Assembly (NCBI GenBank): GCA_964438735.1 | Contig: CAYTLW010000009.1 | Location: 1-64,000, forward strand | Direction: 5' to 3' | Length of the DNA stretch: 64,000 bases | From: CAYTLW01 sp964438735 | GTDB lineage: Bacteria > Myxococcota_A > UBA9042 | Part shown: positions 16,521-26,367 of the stretch, in pieces | Layout: each line of letters begins with the position of its first letter | Position numbering within the stretch: the stretch's first letter is position 1 | The notes under the pieces: generated by a model | What the model saw: only the letters and a program-made list of their open reading frames with translations | What the model was told of the DNA's origin: nothing | Database searches by the model: none | Program-made: the position numbers and the translations under genes

Positions 16521-17630
16521 TCAGCTACCGCTCTCGGTCGACTCCTGGCTCAGCCCCACCACGTTGCCGGGGAGGGTCTCGAAGTCCAGCGCCACGCTGA
16601 TGGCGTCGGCCTCGTCATCGCCGTCGGTGTCGATGTCCGGCGTAAGCAGATTGTTGAGGATGTTCTGCACCGCGGCCTTGCCGCCGATGTCCTTGAGGGT
16701 CTCCTCGGGCACGGCATCCAGGGCGGCCTCAAGGGCCTCCTTGGTGATCACGCCGCAGACCTGGCCACCCTTGGTGGTCTTCCACTCTTTGTCATCGGTG
16801 ACGGTGCCGGTGACCTGCGCCTGGGTGATCTTGATCTGAATCTCGATGCCGGCGGTGACCGGAATCTTGAGATCGAAGACCTGGTCCTTGCCGCCAGCGA
16901 ACAGCTTGCCGTCCTTGATGGTCGTCTTCGGGAAGTTGACCACGGCGGGGCAGGTGGTGGCCTTGATGGTCTGGTCCCAGTTCTTCGGCGTGACCGTGTA
17001 GTCGCAAGTGGCCTTGGTGACGTCGCACTCCTCGACGTCCTTGACGGCGTCGCCGATGAGCAGATTGAGGCCGAACTCGGAGCCGTCGGTCTTGTACTCG
17101 GTAGGCTCGAGGATGATCACGATGCTGCCACTCTTGACCGCGTCTGCCAGCTGGCTACCGGCCAGATCTTTGAGGGCGCCCAGCGCGTTGTCGGGCTTGG
17201 CGTCGTCATTGAGATCGCAGCCCTTGTCGGCGTCGGAGATGTTCATCATCGACAGCTTGGCCAGATTCGGACCCCACTTGGTCGGCAGGGCGCAGGCGGG
17301 CTGGATGCACTTGCCCTTGCCGCCATCAGCCGCCGCGTCGCAGATCTCACCGGCCTTGCAGCCATCCTTGCACGGCTTGTCGACGCACTTGCCGGAGACG
17401 CAATTCTGCTTGTCGGTGCACTTTTCGCAGGGATCCGGCGCCTTGGCGGTGTCCTTCTTGGCGGTCGTATCGATTTTGGCGTCCGACTGGTTGCCGACCG
17501 TGTCTCCGGTCGGGCCAGCATCCACGGCCGGCGTCGTGCTGCCGCTGCCTGCGTCCGAACCGCATCCGGCCAGCGCGAGGAACGCTGCGAGGCCGGCCAC
17601 GGTCATGACGGTGAAGATCCTGTTCTTCAT
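16521..17630 (-). CDS. Cys-rich lipoprotein, function unknown
   Basis: A 369-aa secreted lipoprotein. The start MKNRIFTVMTVAGL is followed by a hydrophobic stretch and the lipobox LALAGC, so Cys at about residue 22 is the lipidation site. A Ser/Thr/Asp-rich linker leads to a Cys cluster at about 65-115 (CEKCTDKQNCVSGKCV, then CKDGCKAGEIC) of the same type as the repeats in the 981-aa lipoprotein near the right end. The remaining 250 residues are predicted beta-rich with no recognised domain. A longer frame upstream of 17630 is ignored because the signal peptide begins here. It has its own terminator. Confidence 0.85.
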   Translation of the reverse strand: MKNRIFTVMTVAGLAAFLALAGCGSDAGSGSTTPAVDAGPTGDTVGNQSDAKIDTTAKKDTAKAPDPCEKCTDKQNCVSGKCVDKPCKDGCKAGEICDAAADGGKGKCIQPACALPTKWGPNLAKLSMMNISDADKGCDLNDDAKPDNALGALKDLAGSQLADAVKSGSIVIILEPTEYKTDGSEFGLNLLIGDAVKDVEECDVTKATCDYTVTPKNWDQTIKATTCPAVVNFPKTTIKDGKLFAGGKDQVFDLKIPVTAGIEIQIKITQAQVTGTVTDDKEWKTTKGGQVCGVITKEALEAALDAVPEETLKDIGGKAAVQNILNNLLTPDIDTDGDDEADAISVALDFETLPGNVVGLSQESTESGS

Positions 17631-17963
17631 GATTCGTCTCCTGTCTTCAGTTCGTCTGTAGGGGGCAGGCAAGTTCCACCCGGAACTCGCCCGTTGTGGC
17701 TCGGCGCAGGCCACGATTGGTCTGTGCGTCCGAGTTCACCCTTGGGCGTGCCGGCTGGGCCGGTCCACCTTCAAAAGGCGGCGCACGGTAGCAATTGTCC
17801 GGTCGGGCGTCAATCAGAACTGCGGTTGACTGGGGGCTGGCGCCTCCGTACGATTGCCGCCGCCGCGCAGGACCGCATTCAGCGGGCGCGGCACCCTGCG
17901 GGGTGCGACCACGCCGGTGGCGTCGGATCAGCCCCCTGGTTCGCAGCGGAATCGGAGGACTGC
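17631..17963. other. 333-base divergent intergenic region
   Basis: It separates the Cys-rich lipoprotein (minus) from the 81-aa gene (plus). It contains a good plus-strand promoter at 17826-17854. I see no clear minus-strand promoter and no gene. Confidence 0.6.
17826..17854 (+). promoter_or_regulatory. sigma70-like promoter of the 81-aa gene
   Basis: TTGACT, a 17-base spacer, and TACGAT. Transcription would start near 17861, giving a leader of about 100 bases. Good spacing and a five-of-six -35 match support it. Confidence 0.6.
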
Positions 17964-18209
17964 ATGGCAACCTACAAGGTCGACGTCAAGATGAAGTTCG
18001 GCAAGTTCTCGGCGCACGTATGGAAGGCGACCGAGCGCCCCGGCGCCGCACTGGCGGCGGATCTGGACTCATCAAAGCAGGCCGTGAACTCGGTCATCGA
18101 CGGCATCAAGGCGGCTGGCTTTGCAGAGGGTGATGAAGTCATCTTCCGCGACAGCGCCTACGGCTCCCTGGCGGAGCTGAAGCACGTGATGAATCGCGCA
18201 CCCTACTAG
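17964..18209 (+). CDS. conserved-looking 81-aa protein, function unknown
   Basis: A small soluble protein starting MATYKVDVKMKFGKFSAHVW and ending LKHVMNRAPY. It has no signal peptide or membrane segment; the predicted pattern is a beta-strand pair followed by two helices. GGAGGA sits eight bases upstream of ATG 17964 and a strong promoter precedes it, so it is very probably expressed. A much longer in-frame reading frame upstream is an antisense shadow and was rejected. It ends 20 bases before the convergent moeA stop. I do not recognise a family. Confidence 0.75.
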   Translation: MATYKVDVKMKFGKFSAHVWKATERPGAALAADLDSSKQAVNSVIDGIKAAGFAEGDEVIFRDSAYGSLAELKHVMNRAPY

Positions 18210-18229
18210 ACGATTCCCAGACGCAAGGC

Positions 18230-19501
18230 TCAGGCCGGCTCGGGCCAGAGCAAGACCTCGACGTCATCGCCCGGCGCCGCCGCGGGGAGGTGCGGGGGTC
18301 TGGCCAGCAGCACGTCGCGGCCGGAGAAATGTGCCAGGTCGGCGCTGCCGGTCATCTGGACCGGCGCTACCTGCAGCTGCCCGGCACCGGCTTCGAACCT
18401 GGCCGGACGGACCTCCAGGCGGCCGCGCGTGGCCGGCAATTCCGCCGCCAGCGGCAACTTCGCCCGCAACCATCTCTGACAGGAAGCGCCCTGCAGGGCC
18501 GCGATGGCCGGGCGCAGGAAGAGCAGCGCGCAGACATAGCTGCTGACCGGATTGCCCGGCAGGCCCATCAGGAGCCGGCCGCCCAGCCGCGCACAGAGCA
18601 GCGGCTTGCCCGGCTTGAGCTGAATCTTGTGGAAGAGCACCTCGGCCTGCAGGTCGGATACAGCGCCTGCGACCAGGTCAAAGTCGCCCATGGAGACGCC
18701 GCCGGAGGTGACCACGATGTCCGCCTGGCGCACGGCATCCGCCAACGATTCTGCCAGGGCGTCGCGTTCATCCAATGCCACGGGCAACGACAGGAGCGTG
18801 GCCCCACAGCGTTCGGCCAGGGCGGCGATGGCGTGTCGATTGCTGTCGCGCACCTGGCCAAGTTCAGGCCGCTGGTCGATGGGCACGACCTCGCTGCCGG
18901 TCGGCAGGATGGCGACGACCGGGCGCCGATGCACGGTCAGGTGGGTCTGTCCGAAGGCCGCAGCGGTGCCGATGCGGGCGCCGTCGAGCACATCGCCGGC
19001 GTGAAGGACCACCTCTCCGGCGGCCACTTCCGCGCCTGGCATGGCCACGTTCTGACCGTTGCGTACCGCCTGATCGATGCGCCAGCGACTGCCTTCCAAC
19101 TCGGCCACCGACCCGTGCAGCAGCTCGGTTCGCTCGACCGCGACCACGGAATCGGCACCTGCCGGTACCACGCCGCCGGTCATCACCCGCACGCATTGCC
19201 CAGGCCCGACCGCTCCGTCGAATGCCTGACCCGCGGGCGCTGCGCCGATGGCCACCAGCTCGGCGCCCTCGGACTCGCAATCGGCGGCACGCACGGCGAA
19301 ACCGTCCATCATGGCGCGCTCGAATGCGGGCTGGTCCAGGTCGGCAGCCACGTCCAGCGCCAGAACCCGAGCGCGGGCCTCGCCCAGAGGGATCACCTCG
19401 TGGGGTAGCGGCTGCAAGGCTGCCAGAAGGCGCTCGAGCGCCTCGTCGACAGGGAGCAGCGGATGCGGAGCTGTGGACTTCGGTTCCGGGGCCTGACTCA
19501 T
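18230..19501 (-). CDS. moeA: molybdopterin molybdotransferase MoeA
   Basis: A 423-aa enzyme that inserts molybdate into adenylated molybdopterin in molybdenum-cofactor synthesis. Typical motifs are FERAMMDGFAVRAADC, VRVMTGGVVPAGADSVV, SGGVSMGDFDLVAG and LMGLPGNPVSSYVCALLFLR, and the C-terminal domain IV is present. Length is normal. GGAGGCCGAAG precedes ATG 19501. It lies 34 bases after the Cys-rich lipoprotein on the same strand, which has no evident link to molybdenum. No other Mo-cofactor gene is in the window. Confidence 0.96.
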   Translation of the reverse strand: MSQAPEPKSTAPHPLLPVDEALERLLAALQPLPHEVIPLGEARARVLALDVAADLDQPAFERAMMDGFAVRAADCESEGAELVAIGAAPAGQAFDGAVGPGQCVRVMTGGVVPAGADSVVAVERTELLHGSVAELEGSRWRIDQAVRNGQNVAMPGAEVAAGEVVLHAGDVLDGARIGTAAAFGQTHLTVHRRPVVAILPTGSEVVPIDQRPELGQVRDSNRHAIAALAERCGATLLSLPVALDERDALAESLADAVRQADIVVTSGGVSMGDFDLVAGAVSDLQAEVLFHKIQLKPGKPLLCARLGGRLLMGLPGNPVSSYVCALLFLRPAIAALQGASCQRWLRAKLPLAAELPATRGRLEVRPARFEAGAGQLQVAPVQMTGSADLAHFSGRDVLLARPPHLPAAAPGDDVEVLLWPEPA

Positions 19502-19535
19502 CTTCGGCCTCCGGGGACCTGTGTGATGGAAAGCG

Positions 19536-20741
19536 CTAGTTGCTTGTGAAGCAATGGGAGGCCTTGTTGCCGCAGAAGTGATTCGAGATGTAGTTGATGC
19601 ACGTCTGCTGATCGTAGGGGAACGCGCAGCCCACCGTCTGCGCTTCGTCGCGATTCAGGTTGAGCAGGACGCAGCCCTCCCAGTGGAGGAAGGCGTCCTG
19701 GGCCGATGCGCTGCCCTTCTTGATGCACTTGGTGATGCAGGCGGTGTCACCGCCGATGCCCTGGCAGTCCTTGACCACGCAGTCGTAGACCGTCTGGCAG
19801 TTCTCGCTGCCGACGTCGATGTAGCAGGCGTTCTGCTCCTTGCTGCACTTGTCCAGGACGCAGCCGACGGGGTTGGTCACCAGGTTGCACGCTTCTTTGC
19901 AGGCGTCGTACTTGTCGAGGATATCCAGCGCCTTCTCCTGGGAGTAGACGCGGCAATATGTGCTGCAGTGGTTCGGCTCGATCTTCTTGTTGGGCGGGCA
20001 CTTGGCTACACAACTGGACAGCTGGGCGCAGTCGAAGTTGGTGCCGTCGGCGCAGGCCTTGACGTCGTCGGCGCAGCTGTCGGTGACGCAGCCGGGCATG
20101 GCCACGGCCTCGCCCGAGGCGCATTTATCGTCGGCGCAGACCTTCAACGATGCAGCCTTGGCGGCGATGTCTTTGTCGCCCTGACCGAGGCAATCGATGG
20201 TGCAATCCAGGTCACCGAGCACGCAGCCGGCGGCGCAGATGGAGGTGTCGAGGCAGTTCGAGGCGCCGCTGCCGAACGTCAGGCAGGCGTCGTACTTGTC
20301 CAGGCACTTGTCGATGGCACAGCTGACGCCAGCCACGTCGCCCTTGGCGTCCGCGCACTCCTTGGCCCTGCAATCGACGATGGCCTTGAGCGTATCGGCG
20401 ACGCCATCGGCCAGGTTCTCCTGACACTTGTTGGCGCAGGTGCCCGTGGCCGAGGAGCAGCTCAACAGGCAATTGAGCGCTGCGGAGCAGCCCTTCTTTG
20501 GTTTGGCGGTGTCCTTGGGTTTGCCAGCGTCCTTGGGACCGGTATCCGGCTTGCCGGCGTCCTTGGGGGCCGCGGTATCGGCGACGGTATCGGCGCCCGC
20601 ATCCGTCGCATCGGTGCCCCCGCTGCCGCTGTCTTTGGTGGTGTCGTCCTTCTTCTCTTCCGTGCCGCAAGCGCTGCCCAACAGGGCCAGGCAGGGGATG
20701 AGAGCGAAGGTGCCCAGGATGTGCAGCCGGCGCGTTTTCAT
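19536..20741 (-). CDS. Cys-rich lipoprotein, function unknown
   Basis: A 401-aa secreted lipoprotein. The signal peptide MKTRRLHILGTFALIPCLAL ends at a lipobox around GSAC. A 60-residue linker dominated by Asp, Thr, Ala, Lys and Pro follows. The mature part, from about residue 84, contains around 40 cysteines in CxxxC-type pairs such as NCLLSCSSATGTCANKC and DCTIDCLGQG, probably a string of small disulphide-bonded helical units. This kind of protein is common in the secretomes of myxobacteria-like organisms. It lies upstream of moeA in the same direction. Confidence 0.85.
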   Translation of the reverse strand: MKTRRLHILGTFALIPCLALLGSACGTEEKKDDTTKDSGSGGTDATDAGADTVADTAAPKDAGKPDTGPKDAGKPKDTAKPKKGCSAALNCLLSCSSATGTCANKCQENLADGVADTLKAIVDCRAKECADAKGDVAGVSCAIDKCLDKYDACLTFGSGASNCLDTSICAAGCVLGDLDCTIDCLGQGDKDIAAKAASLKVCADDKCASGEAVAMPGCVTDSCADDVKACADGTNFDCAQLSSCVAKCPPNKKIEPNHCSTYCRVYSQEKALDILDKYDACKEACNLVTNPVGCVLDKCSKEQNACYIDVGSENCQTVYDCVVKDCQGIGGDTACITKCIKKGSASAQDAFLHWEGCVLLNLNRDEAQTVGCAFPYDQQTCINYISNHFCGNKASHCFTSN

Positions 20742-20881
20742 GATTTCCTCCGGGGAGCGAGCGTCGATTCGCGACGGCGACCGTTGGGCTCGCGTTCAAG
20801 CGGCCGAAGACTGGGATCGCCGCCGTCGTTTGTCAAGACGTTCGTGCTTTCGCGTTGTTGCACGCGCTCCAGGGGGGCCAG

Positions 20882-21427
20882 ATGGGCAGGAATGACGACA
20901 ACATCCGCGCGGGCGGGGCGGCGGGGCCGCTGCCACCGAACCCCTACAACGCCCTCTGTTGGGTCGTCGGCGAGCCCGAGATCGGGGCTGGCTGCTGGAT
21001 CGGGGCCTTCACGTTGATCGACGGCAGCGGCGGCCTGCGCATCGGTTCCGGCTGCGACATCAGCTCTGGCGCCCAGATCGTCAGCCACAGCTCCATGCGC
21101 CGCACGGTGAGCGCCAGGCGGCACGCTGAGGTGGATCGAGCGCCCGTGGAGATCGGCGACCACTGCTTCATCGGCACCAACGCGACCATCTTGATGGGCA
21201 CGCGAATCGGCGCCGGATCGGTCGTCGCAGCCGGCGCGGTGGTGCGCGAGTTTTCGGATTTTCCGCCGCGCAGCCTCATCGCCGGCAACCCGGCCACGCT
21301 GCGCAAGCAGATCGATGTGGAGGCGTTGCTGCAACGACCCGTTCGGCAACCGGCATGGGCCTCAGGCGGCGGCGAGCAGGCCGGCGACCCGGTGGGCGAT
21401 GGCGAGGGCGGCGGTGAGGCCGGGTGA
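20882..21427 (+). CDS. hexapeptide-repeat acyltransferase
   Basis: A 181-aa left-handed beta-helix acetyltransferase of the WbbJ/LacA/NodL type. Repeats of the form [LIV]-G-x-x-x run through PEIGAGCWIGAF, LRIGSGCDISSGAQIVSHSS, VEIGDHCFIGTNATI and TRIGAGSVVAAGAVV, with IAGNPATLRK near the end. It probably acetylates a sugar or nucleotide sugar. ATG 20882 has a GGGGGG-type ribosome binding site. The last 22 codons overlap the end of the convergent oxidoreductase gene. The nearby DegT aminotransferase suggests a shared role in amino-sugar modification. Confidence 0.85.
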   Translation: MGRNDDNIRAGGAAGPLPPNPYNALCWVVGEPEIGAGCWIGAFTLIDGSGGLRIGSGCDISSGAQIVSHSSMRRTVSARRHAEVDRAPVEIGDHCFIGTNATILMGTRIGAGSVVAAGAVVREFSDFPPRSLIAGNPATLRKQIDVEALLQRPVRQPAWASGGGEQAGDPVGDGEGGGEAG

Positions 21428-22468
21428 GTCGATGCCCAGCAGGTCGATCCAGCCCGAACTCCCCTCGCGCGCGCGAGCCCGCACAAAGAAGTCTGCGAAT
21501 TGCGAACCATCGAGTTTGGGCCGCACGCCTGCGTACGCTGGTTGCAGATCCTCCAGCCGCAGGCCTGGAAGGTAGCGCCTGGCTGCATCGAAGAAGGCCT
21601 CGGCCCGCTTCGGGTCGACGGCGATATCCGTGGCCGACTGAGCAGGCTCGCGATCGGGTCCAAGGCGCGCGCAGCCCGCCAGGTCCACCGTGAGGTGCAC
21701 CCCCAGGCTGACCAGCGGTCGCTCCGGCACCGGGTAGACCAGGCAGTCTGCAGGCGCAGGACCGCGGATACTGAAGTAGCTGCCCTTGAGCGGCACCACG
21801 TCCGGGGCCTCGAATCCGGCCGTCCGAGACAGCGGCACCGCGCCATGCCCGGCGGCGTTGATCACCGCGTCGAAGTCATGCACCTCGCGCCGCCCATCGG
21901 CGAGCTGCACCTCGACCTGGTGGCCGTTGTTGCCGGGCCGGGCAGCGACCACCCGATGGCCGGTGAGGATCAGCGCCTCGGCGCGCTCGGCGCGGGCCTG
22001 CAGGACTGCCATCAGGCCATGGGCGTCGACGATGCCGCTGCCTGCCGACCACAGACCGGCGATGGCCCGTACCGCCGGTGCCCGGTCGGCGATGGCGGCC
22101 GCCGTCCAACGCTGGAGCGCAGGGGCGACACCGGCGTGGCTGGCGCGCGCCTCCAGGTGATCCAGACCCGCCAGATCCGCCTCCCGGGTGGCGACGATCA
22201 TCTTGCCCACCAGGCGGTGGGCGACGGACTGTCGCCGGCAGAAGTCGATCAGCCTGCGCCGTCCTTCGACGCACAGCTCCGCCTTCGCCGAACCCTCCGG
22301 GTAGTAGATCCCGGCGTGGATCACCTCGCTGTTTCGACTGCTGACACCCTGACCGGTGCGGGAACGCGCCTCCAACAGGACCACCGAATCGCCGCGTGTG
22401 GCCAGCGCTTCAGCGCATGCCAGGCCGACCACGCCACCGCCGACGATCAGGACGCGACGGCTGCTCAT
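21362..22468 (-). CDS. FAD-dependent oxidoreductase, L-2-hydroxyglutarate oxidase-like
   Basis: A 368-aa DAO-family flavoprotein. The dinucleotide-binding motif VLIVGGGVVGLACAEALATRG is at the N-terminus, followed by SSRNSEVIHAGIYYP, a hallmark of the LhgO/L-2-hydroxyglutarate dehydrogenase group. A C-terminal FAD contact region is around GIDSPGLTAALAIAH. It would oxidise a 2-hydroxy acid, most likely L-2-hydroxyglutarate to 2-oxoglutarate. ATG 22468 is preferred; a GTG at 22480 is also possible. It is last in a run with ndk and the aminotransferase, 13 bases after the latter. Confidence 0.85.
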   Translation of the reverse strand: MSSRRVLIVGGGVVGLACAEALATRGDSVVLLEARSRTGQGVSSRNSEVIHAGIYYPEGSAKAELCVEGRRRLIDFCRRQSVAHRLVGKMIVATREADLAGLDHLEARASHAGVAPALQRWTAAAIADRAPAVRAIAGLWSAGSGIVDAHGLMAVLQARAERAEALILTGHRVVAARPGNNGHQVEVQLADGRREVHDFDAVINAAGHGAVPLSRTAGFEAPDVVPLKGSYFSIRGPAPADCLVYPVPERPLVSLGVHLTVDLAGCARLGPDREPAQSATDIAVDPKRAEAFFDAARRYLPGLRLEDLQPAYAGVRPKLDGSQFADFFVRARAREGSSGWIDLLGIDSPGLTAALAIAHRVAGLLAAA

Positions 22469-22481
22469 GGTCGGTTCCACT

Positions 22482-23609
22482 TCAAGAATCGAGGCCCTGC
22501 AGCAGGGTCGCGATCACATGATCCTGCTCGGCCTCGGTGAGCTGGTGGTAGAGCGGCAGGGCGAGCGCCTCGTCGGCCCAGGCCACCGTCTCGGTCAGGT
22601 CACCCGTGGACGCCGACTGCCAGCACGCCTCTCGATGGGTCGCCATGACCGCCCGGCGGGCGCCCACCTGGCCAGCCAACAGGTGGGACAGCACGGCGTC
22701 GCGACGTTCCAGGCCACCGGCGCGCAGACGAACCCAGAAGGTCTGGAAGTTGCTGTGGCCGTGCCGCGGATCGCCAGCCAGGACCAGGTCCGAGCAGGAG
22801 CCGAGTCGACGACGATAACGGGCAGCCTGCCCCCGTCGGCGCAGCAGGAGCCGCTCCAGGCGGCCCAACTGAACCTCGCCGATGGCGGCCTGCACATCGG
22901 TCATCCGGTAATTCCAGCCCGGCTCCGGATAGCGCTCGAAGCGAACCTGGTTGGAGTCGTGACGGTCCAGGTCCGAGACATCCATGGCGTGCTGGCGCAG
23001 GCGCCGCAGACGAGCGGCGACCTCGGCGTCGCGGCAGCAGATCATGCCGCCCTCCCCGGTGGTCAGCAGCTTGCGGGGATGAAAGGAGAAGACCACCAGG
23101 TCGGAGTGACCGCCCACCGGCCGACCGTGGCAGGTGCTGCCGACGGCGCAGGCGGCGTCTTCGATCAGTTTCAAGCCGCGCGACTCACACAGAGCGCCGA
23201 TGGCCGCCAGGTCGCAGGGTTCGCCCAACTGATGAACGGCGATGACCGCGGCGGTGCGGGGGGTGATCGCCGCCTCGACTGCGGCTGCAGAGAGGTTGGG
23301 ACTGTGCCGTTCGGTGTCGGCGAAGACGGTATCGGCGCCCGCATGGCGGATGGCGTTGGCGGTGGCGATGAACGACAGCGAGGGTGCGATGACCTCGTCG
23401 CCGGGGCCGATGTCGGCGGCGACCAGGGCCAGGTGCAAGCCCGCCGTGGCCGAGGAGACCGCGACCCCTTCGACCGCGCCCACGCGGGCGGCGAACGCGG
23501 TTTCAAAACGGCGTACACGCGGGCCCTGGGCGACCCATCCGGACAGGATGGCGGCGCGGGCCGCTTCCGCCTCGGCCTCGCCGAGCCAGGGCTTGATGAT
23601 GGGTATCAC
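22482..23609 (-). CDS. DegT/DnrJ/EryC1 family aminotransferase
   Basis: A 375-aa PLP-dependent sugar aminotransferase. Motifs include PWLGEAEAEAARAAILSGWV, AVSSATAGLHLAL, GDEVIAPSLSFIATANAI, and the PLP lysine in FSFHPRKLLTTGEGGM. GWNYRMTDVQAAIGEVQL follows. Such enzymes transfer an amino group from glutamate to a keto-sugar nucleotide in LPS O-antigen or glycan synthesis. It lies seven bases after ndk. The acetyltransferase at 20882 could act on its product, but nothing else of a glycan cluster is present. Confidence 0.92.
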   Translation of the reverse strand: MIPIIKPWLGEAEAEAARAAILSGWVAQGPRVRRFETAFAARVGAVEGVAVSSATAGLHLALVAADIGPGDEVIAPSLSFIATANAIRHAGADTVFADTERHSPNLSAAAVEAAITPRTAAVIAVHQLGEPCDLAAIGALCESRGLKLIEDAACAVGSTCHGRPVGGHSDLVVFSFHPRKLLTTGEGGMICCRDAEVAARLRRLRQHAMDVSDLDRHDSNQVRFERYPEPGWNYRMTDVQAAIGEVQLGRLERLLLRRRGQAARYRRRLGSCSDLVLAGDPRHGHSNFQTFWVRLRAGGLERRDAVLSHLLAGQVGARRAVMATHREACWQSASTGDLTETVAWADEALALPLYHQLTEAEQDHVIATLLQGLDS

Positions 23610-23616
23610 GCGGGCC

Positions 23617-24039
23617 TCAGACCAGTTCGAACGCCCGGCCGAAGTAGTAGGCGATCTCGCGCGCCGCGCTGGTCGGGCTGTCGGAGCCGTGCACGGTGTT
23701 CTGGCCCTTGCTGCCGGCGTAGAGCTTGCGCAGGGTGCCCTCGTCAGCCTGGGCTGGATCCGTGGCGCCCATGATCTCGCGGTTGCGAGCGATCATGTTC
23801 TCGCCTTCGAGGACCATGAGCACGACCGGACCCGAGGTCATGAAGGTGCACAGCTCGTCGAAGAAGGGCTTGCCGTCATGCTCGGCGTAGAAACCTTCGG
23901 CCTGCTTGCGGGTCAGGTGCACCATCTTCATGGCGGCGATCTTCACGCCCTCCTCTTCGAAGCGGCTGATCACGTGACCGATGTGTCGGTTCTTCACGCC
24001 GTCGGGCTTGATGATGCTCAGGGTCTGCTGCAAAGCCAT
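23617..24039 (-). CDS. ndk: nucleoside diphosphate kinase
   Basis: A 140-aa enzyme transferring the gamma phosphate of ATP to nucleoside diphosphates. TLSIIKPDGVKNRHIGHVI at the N-terminus and the phospho-histidine in NTVHGSDSPTSAAREI are intact. Length is normal. It lies 88 bases after sucD on the same strand. NDK and succinyl-CoA synthetase are frequent neighbours and functionally linked through GTP/ATP exchange. Confidence 0.98.
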   Translation of the reverse strand: MALQQTLSIIKPDGVKNRHIGHVISRFEEEGVKIAAMKMVHLTRKQAEGFYAEHDGKPFFDELCTFMTSGPVVLMVLEGENMIARNREIMGATDPAQADEGTLRKLYAGSKGQNTVHGSDSPTSAAREIAYYFGRAFELV

Positions 24040-24127
24040 TGAGATGCTCCATCGCCGGACGACTCTCGCGCCGACGCGCTGGTGGATGTCGCCGCGCTCG
24101 CCGTTCGGCGGGCGACCGTCAGGTTCT

Positions 24128-25003
<876 letters not shown>

Positions 25004-25034
25004 GTGGGCCTCCGTGGCTGGCTTTGACCAGCGT

Positions 25035-26216
<1,182 letters not shown>

Positions 26217-26367
26217 CGATGCCTCGCCTCGATCGCGTGCTGTGGCAGCGCGGACAGAAGGCGCCGCGCGCGGCGCCGGCCATACCACGAAGCCCGGGCC
26301 TACCGCAACCGGATCACACGCGGTCGAACGGGACCATGCGGCCCTGATCAAGGGGGAGTAGCGGCGC

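Noticed and set aside
16398..17963. A long upstream extension of the 81-aa gene
   Set aside because: It runs antisense to the Cys-rich lipoprotein. The promoter and ribosome binding site place the start at 17964.
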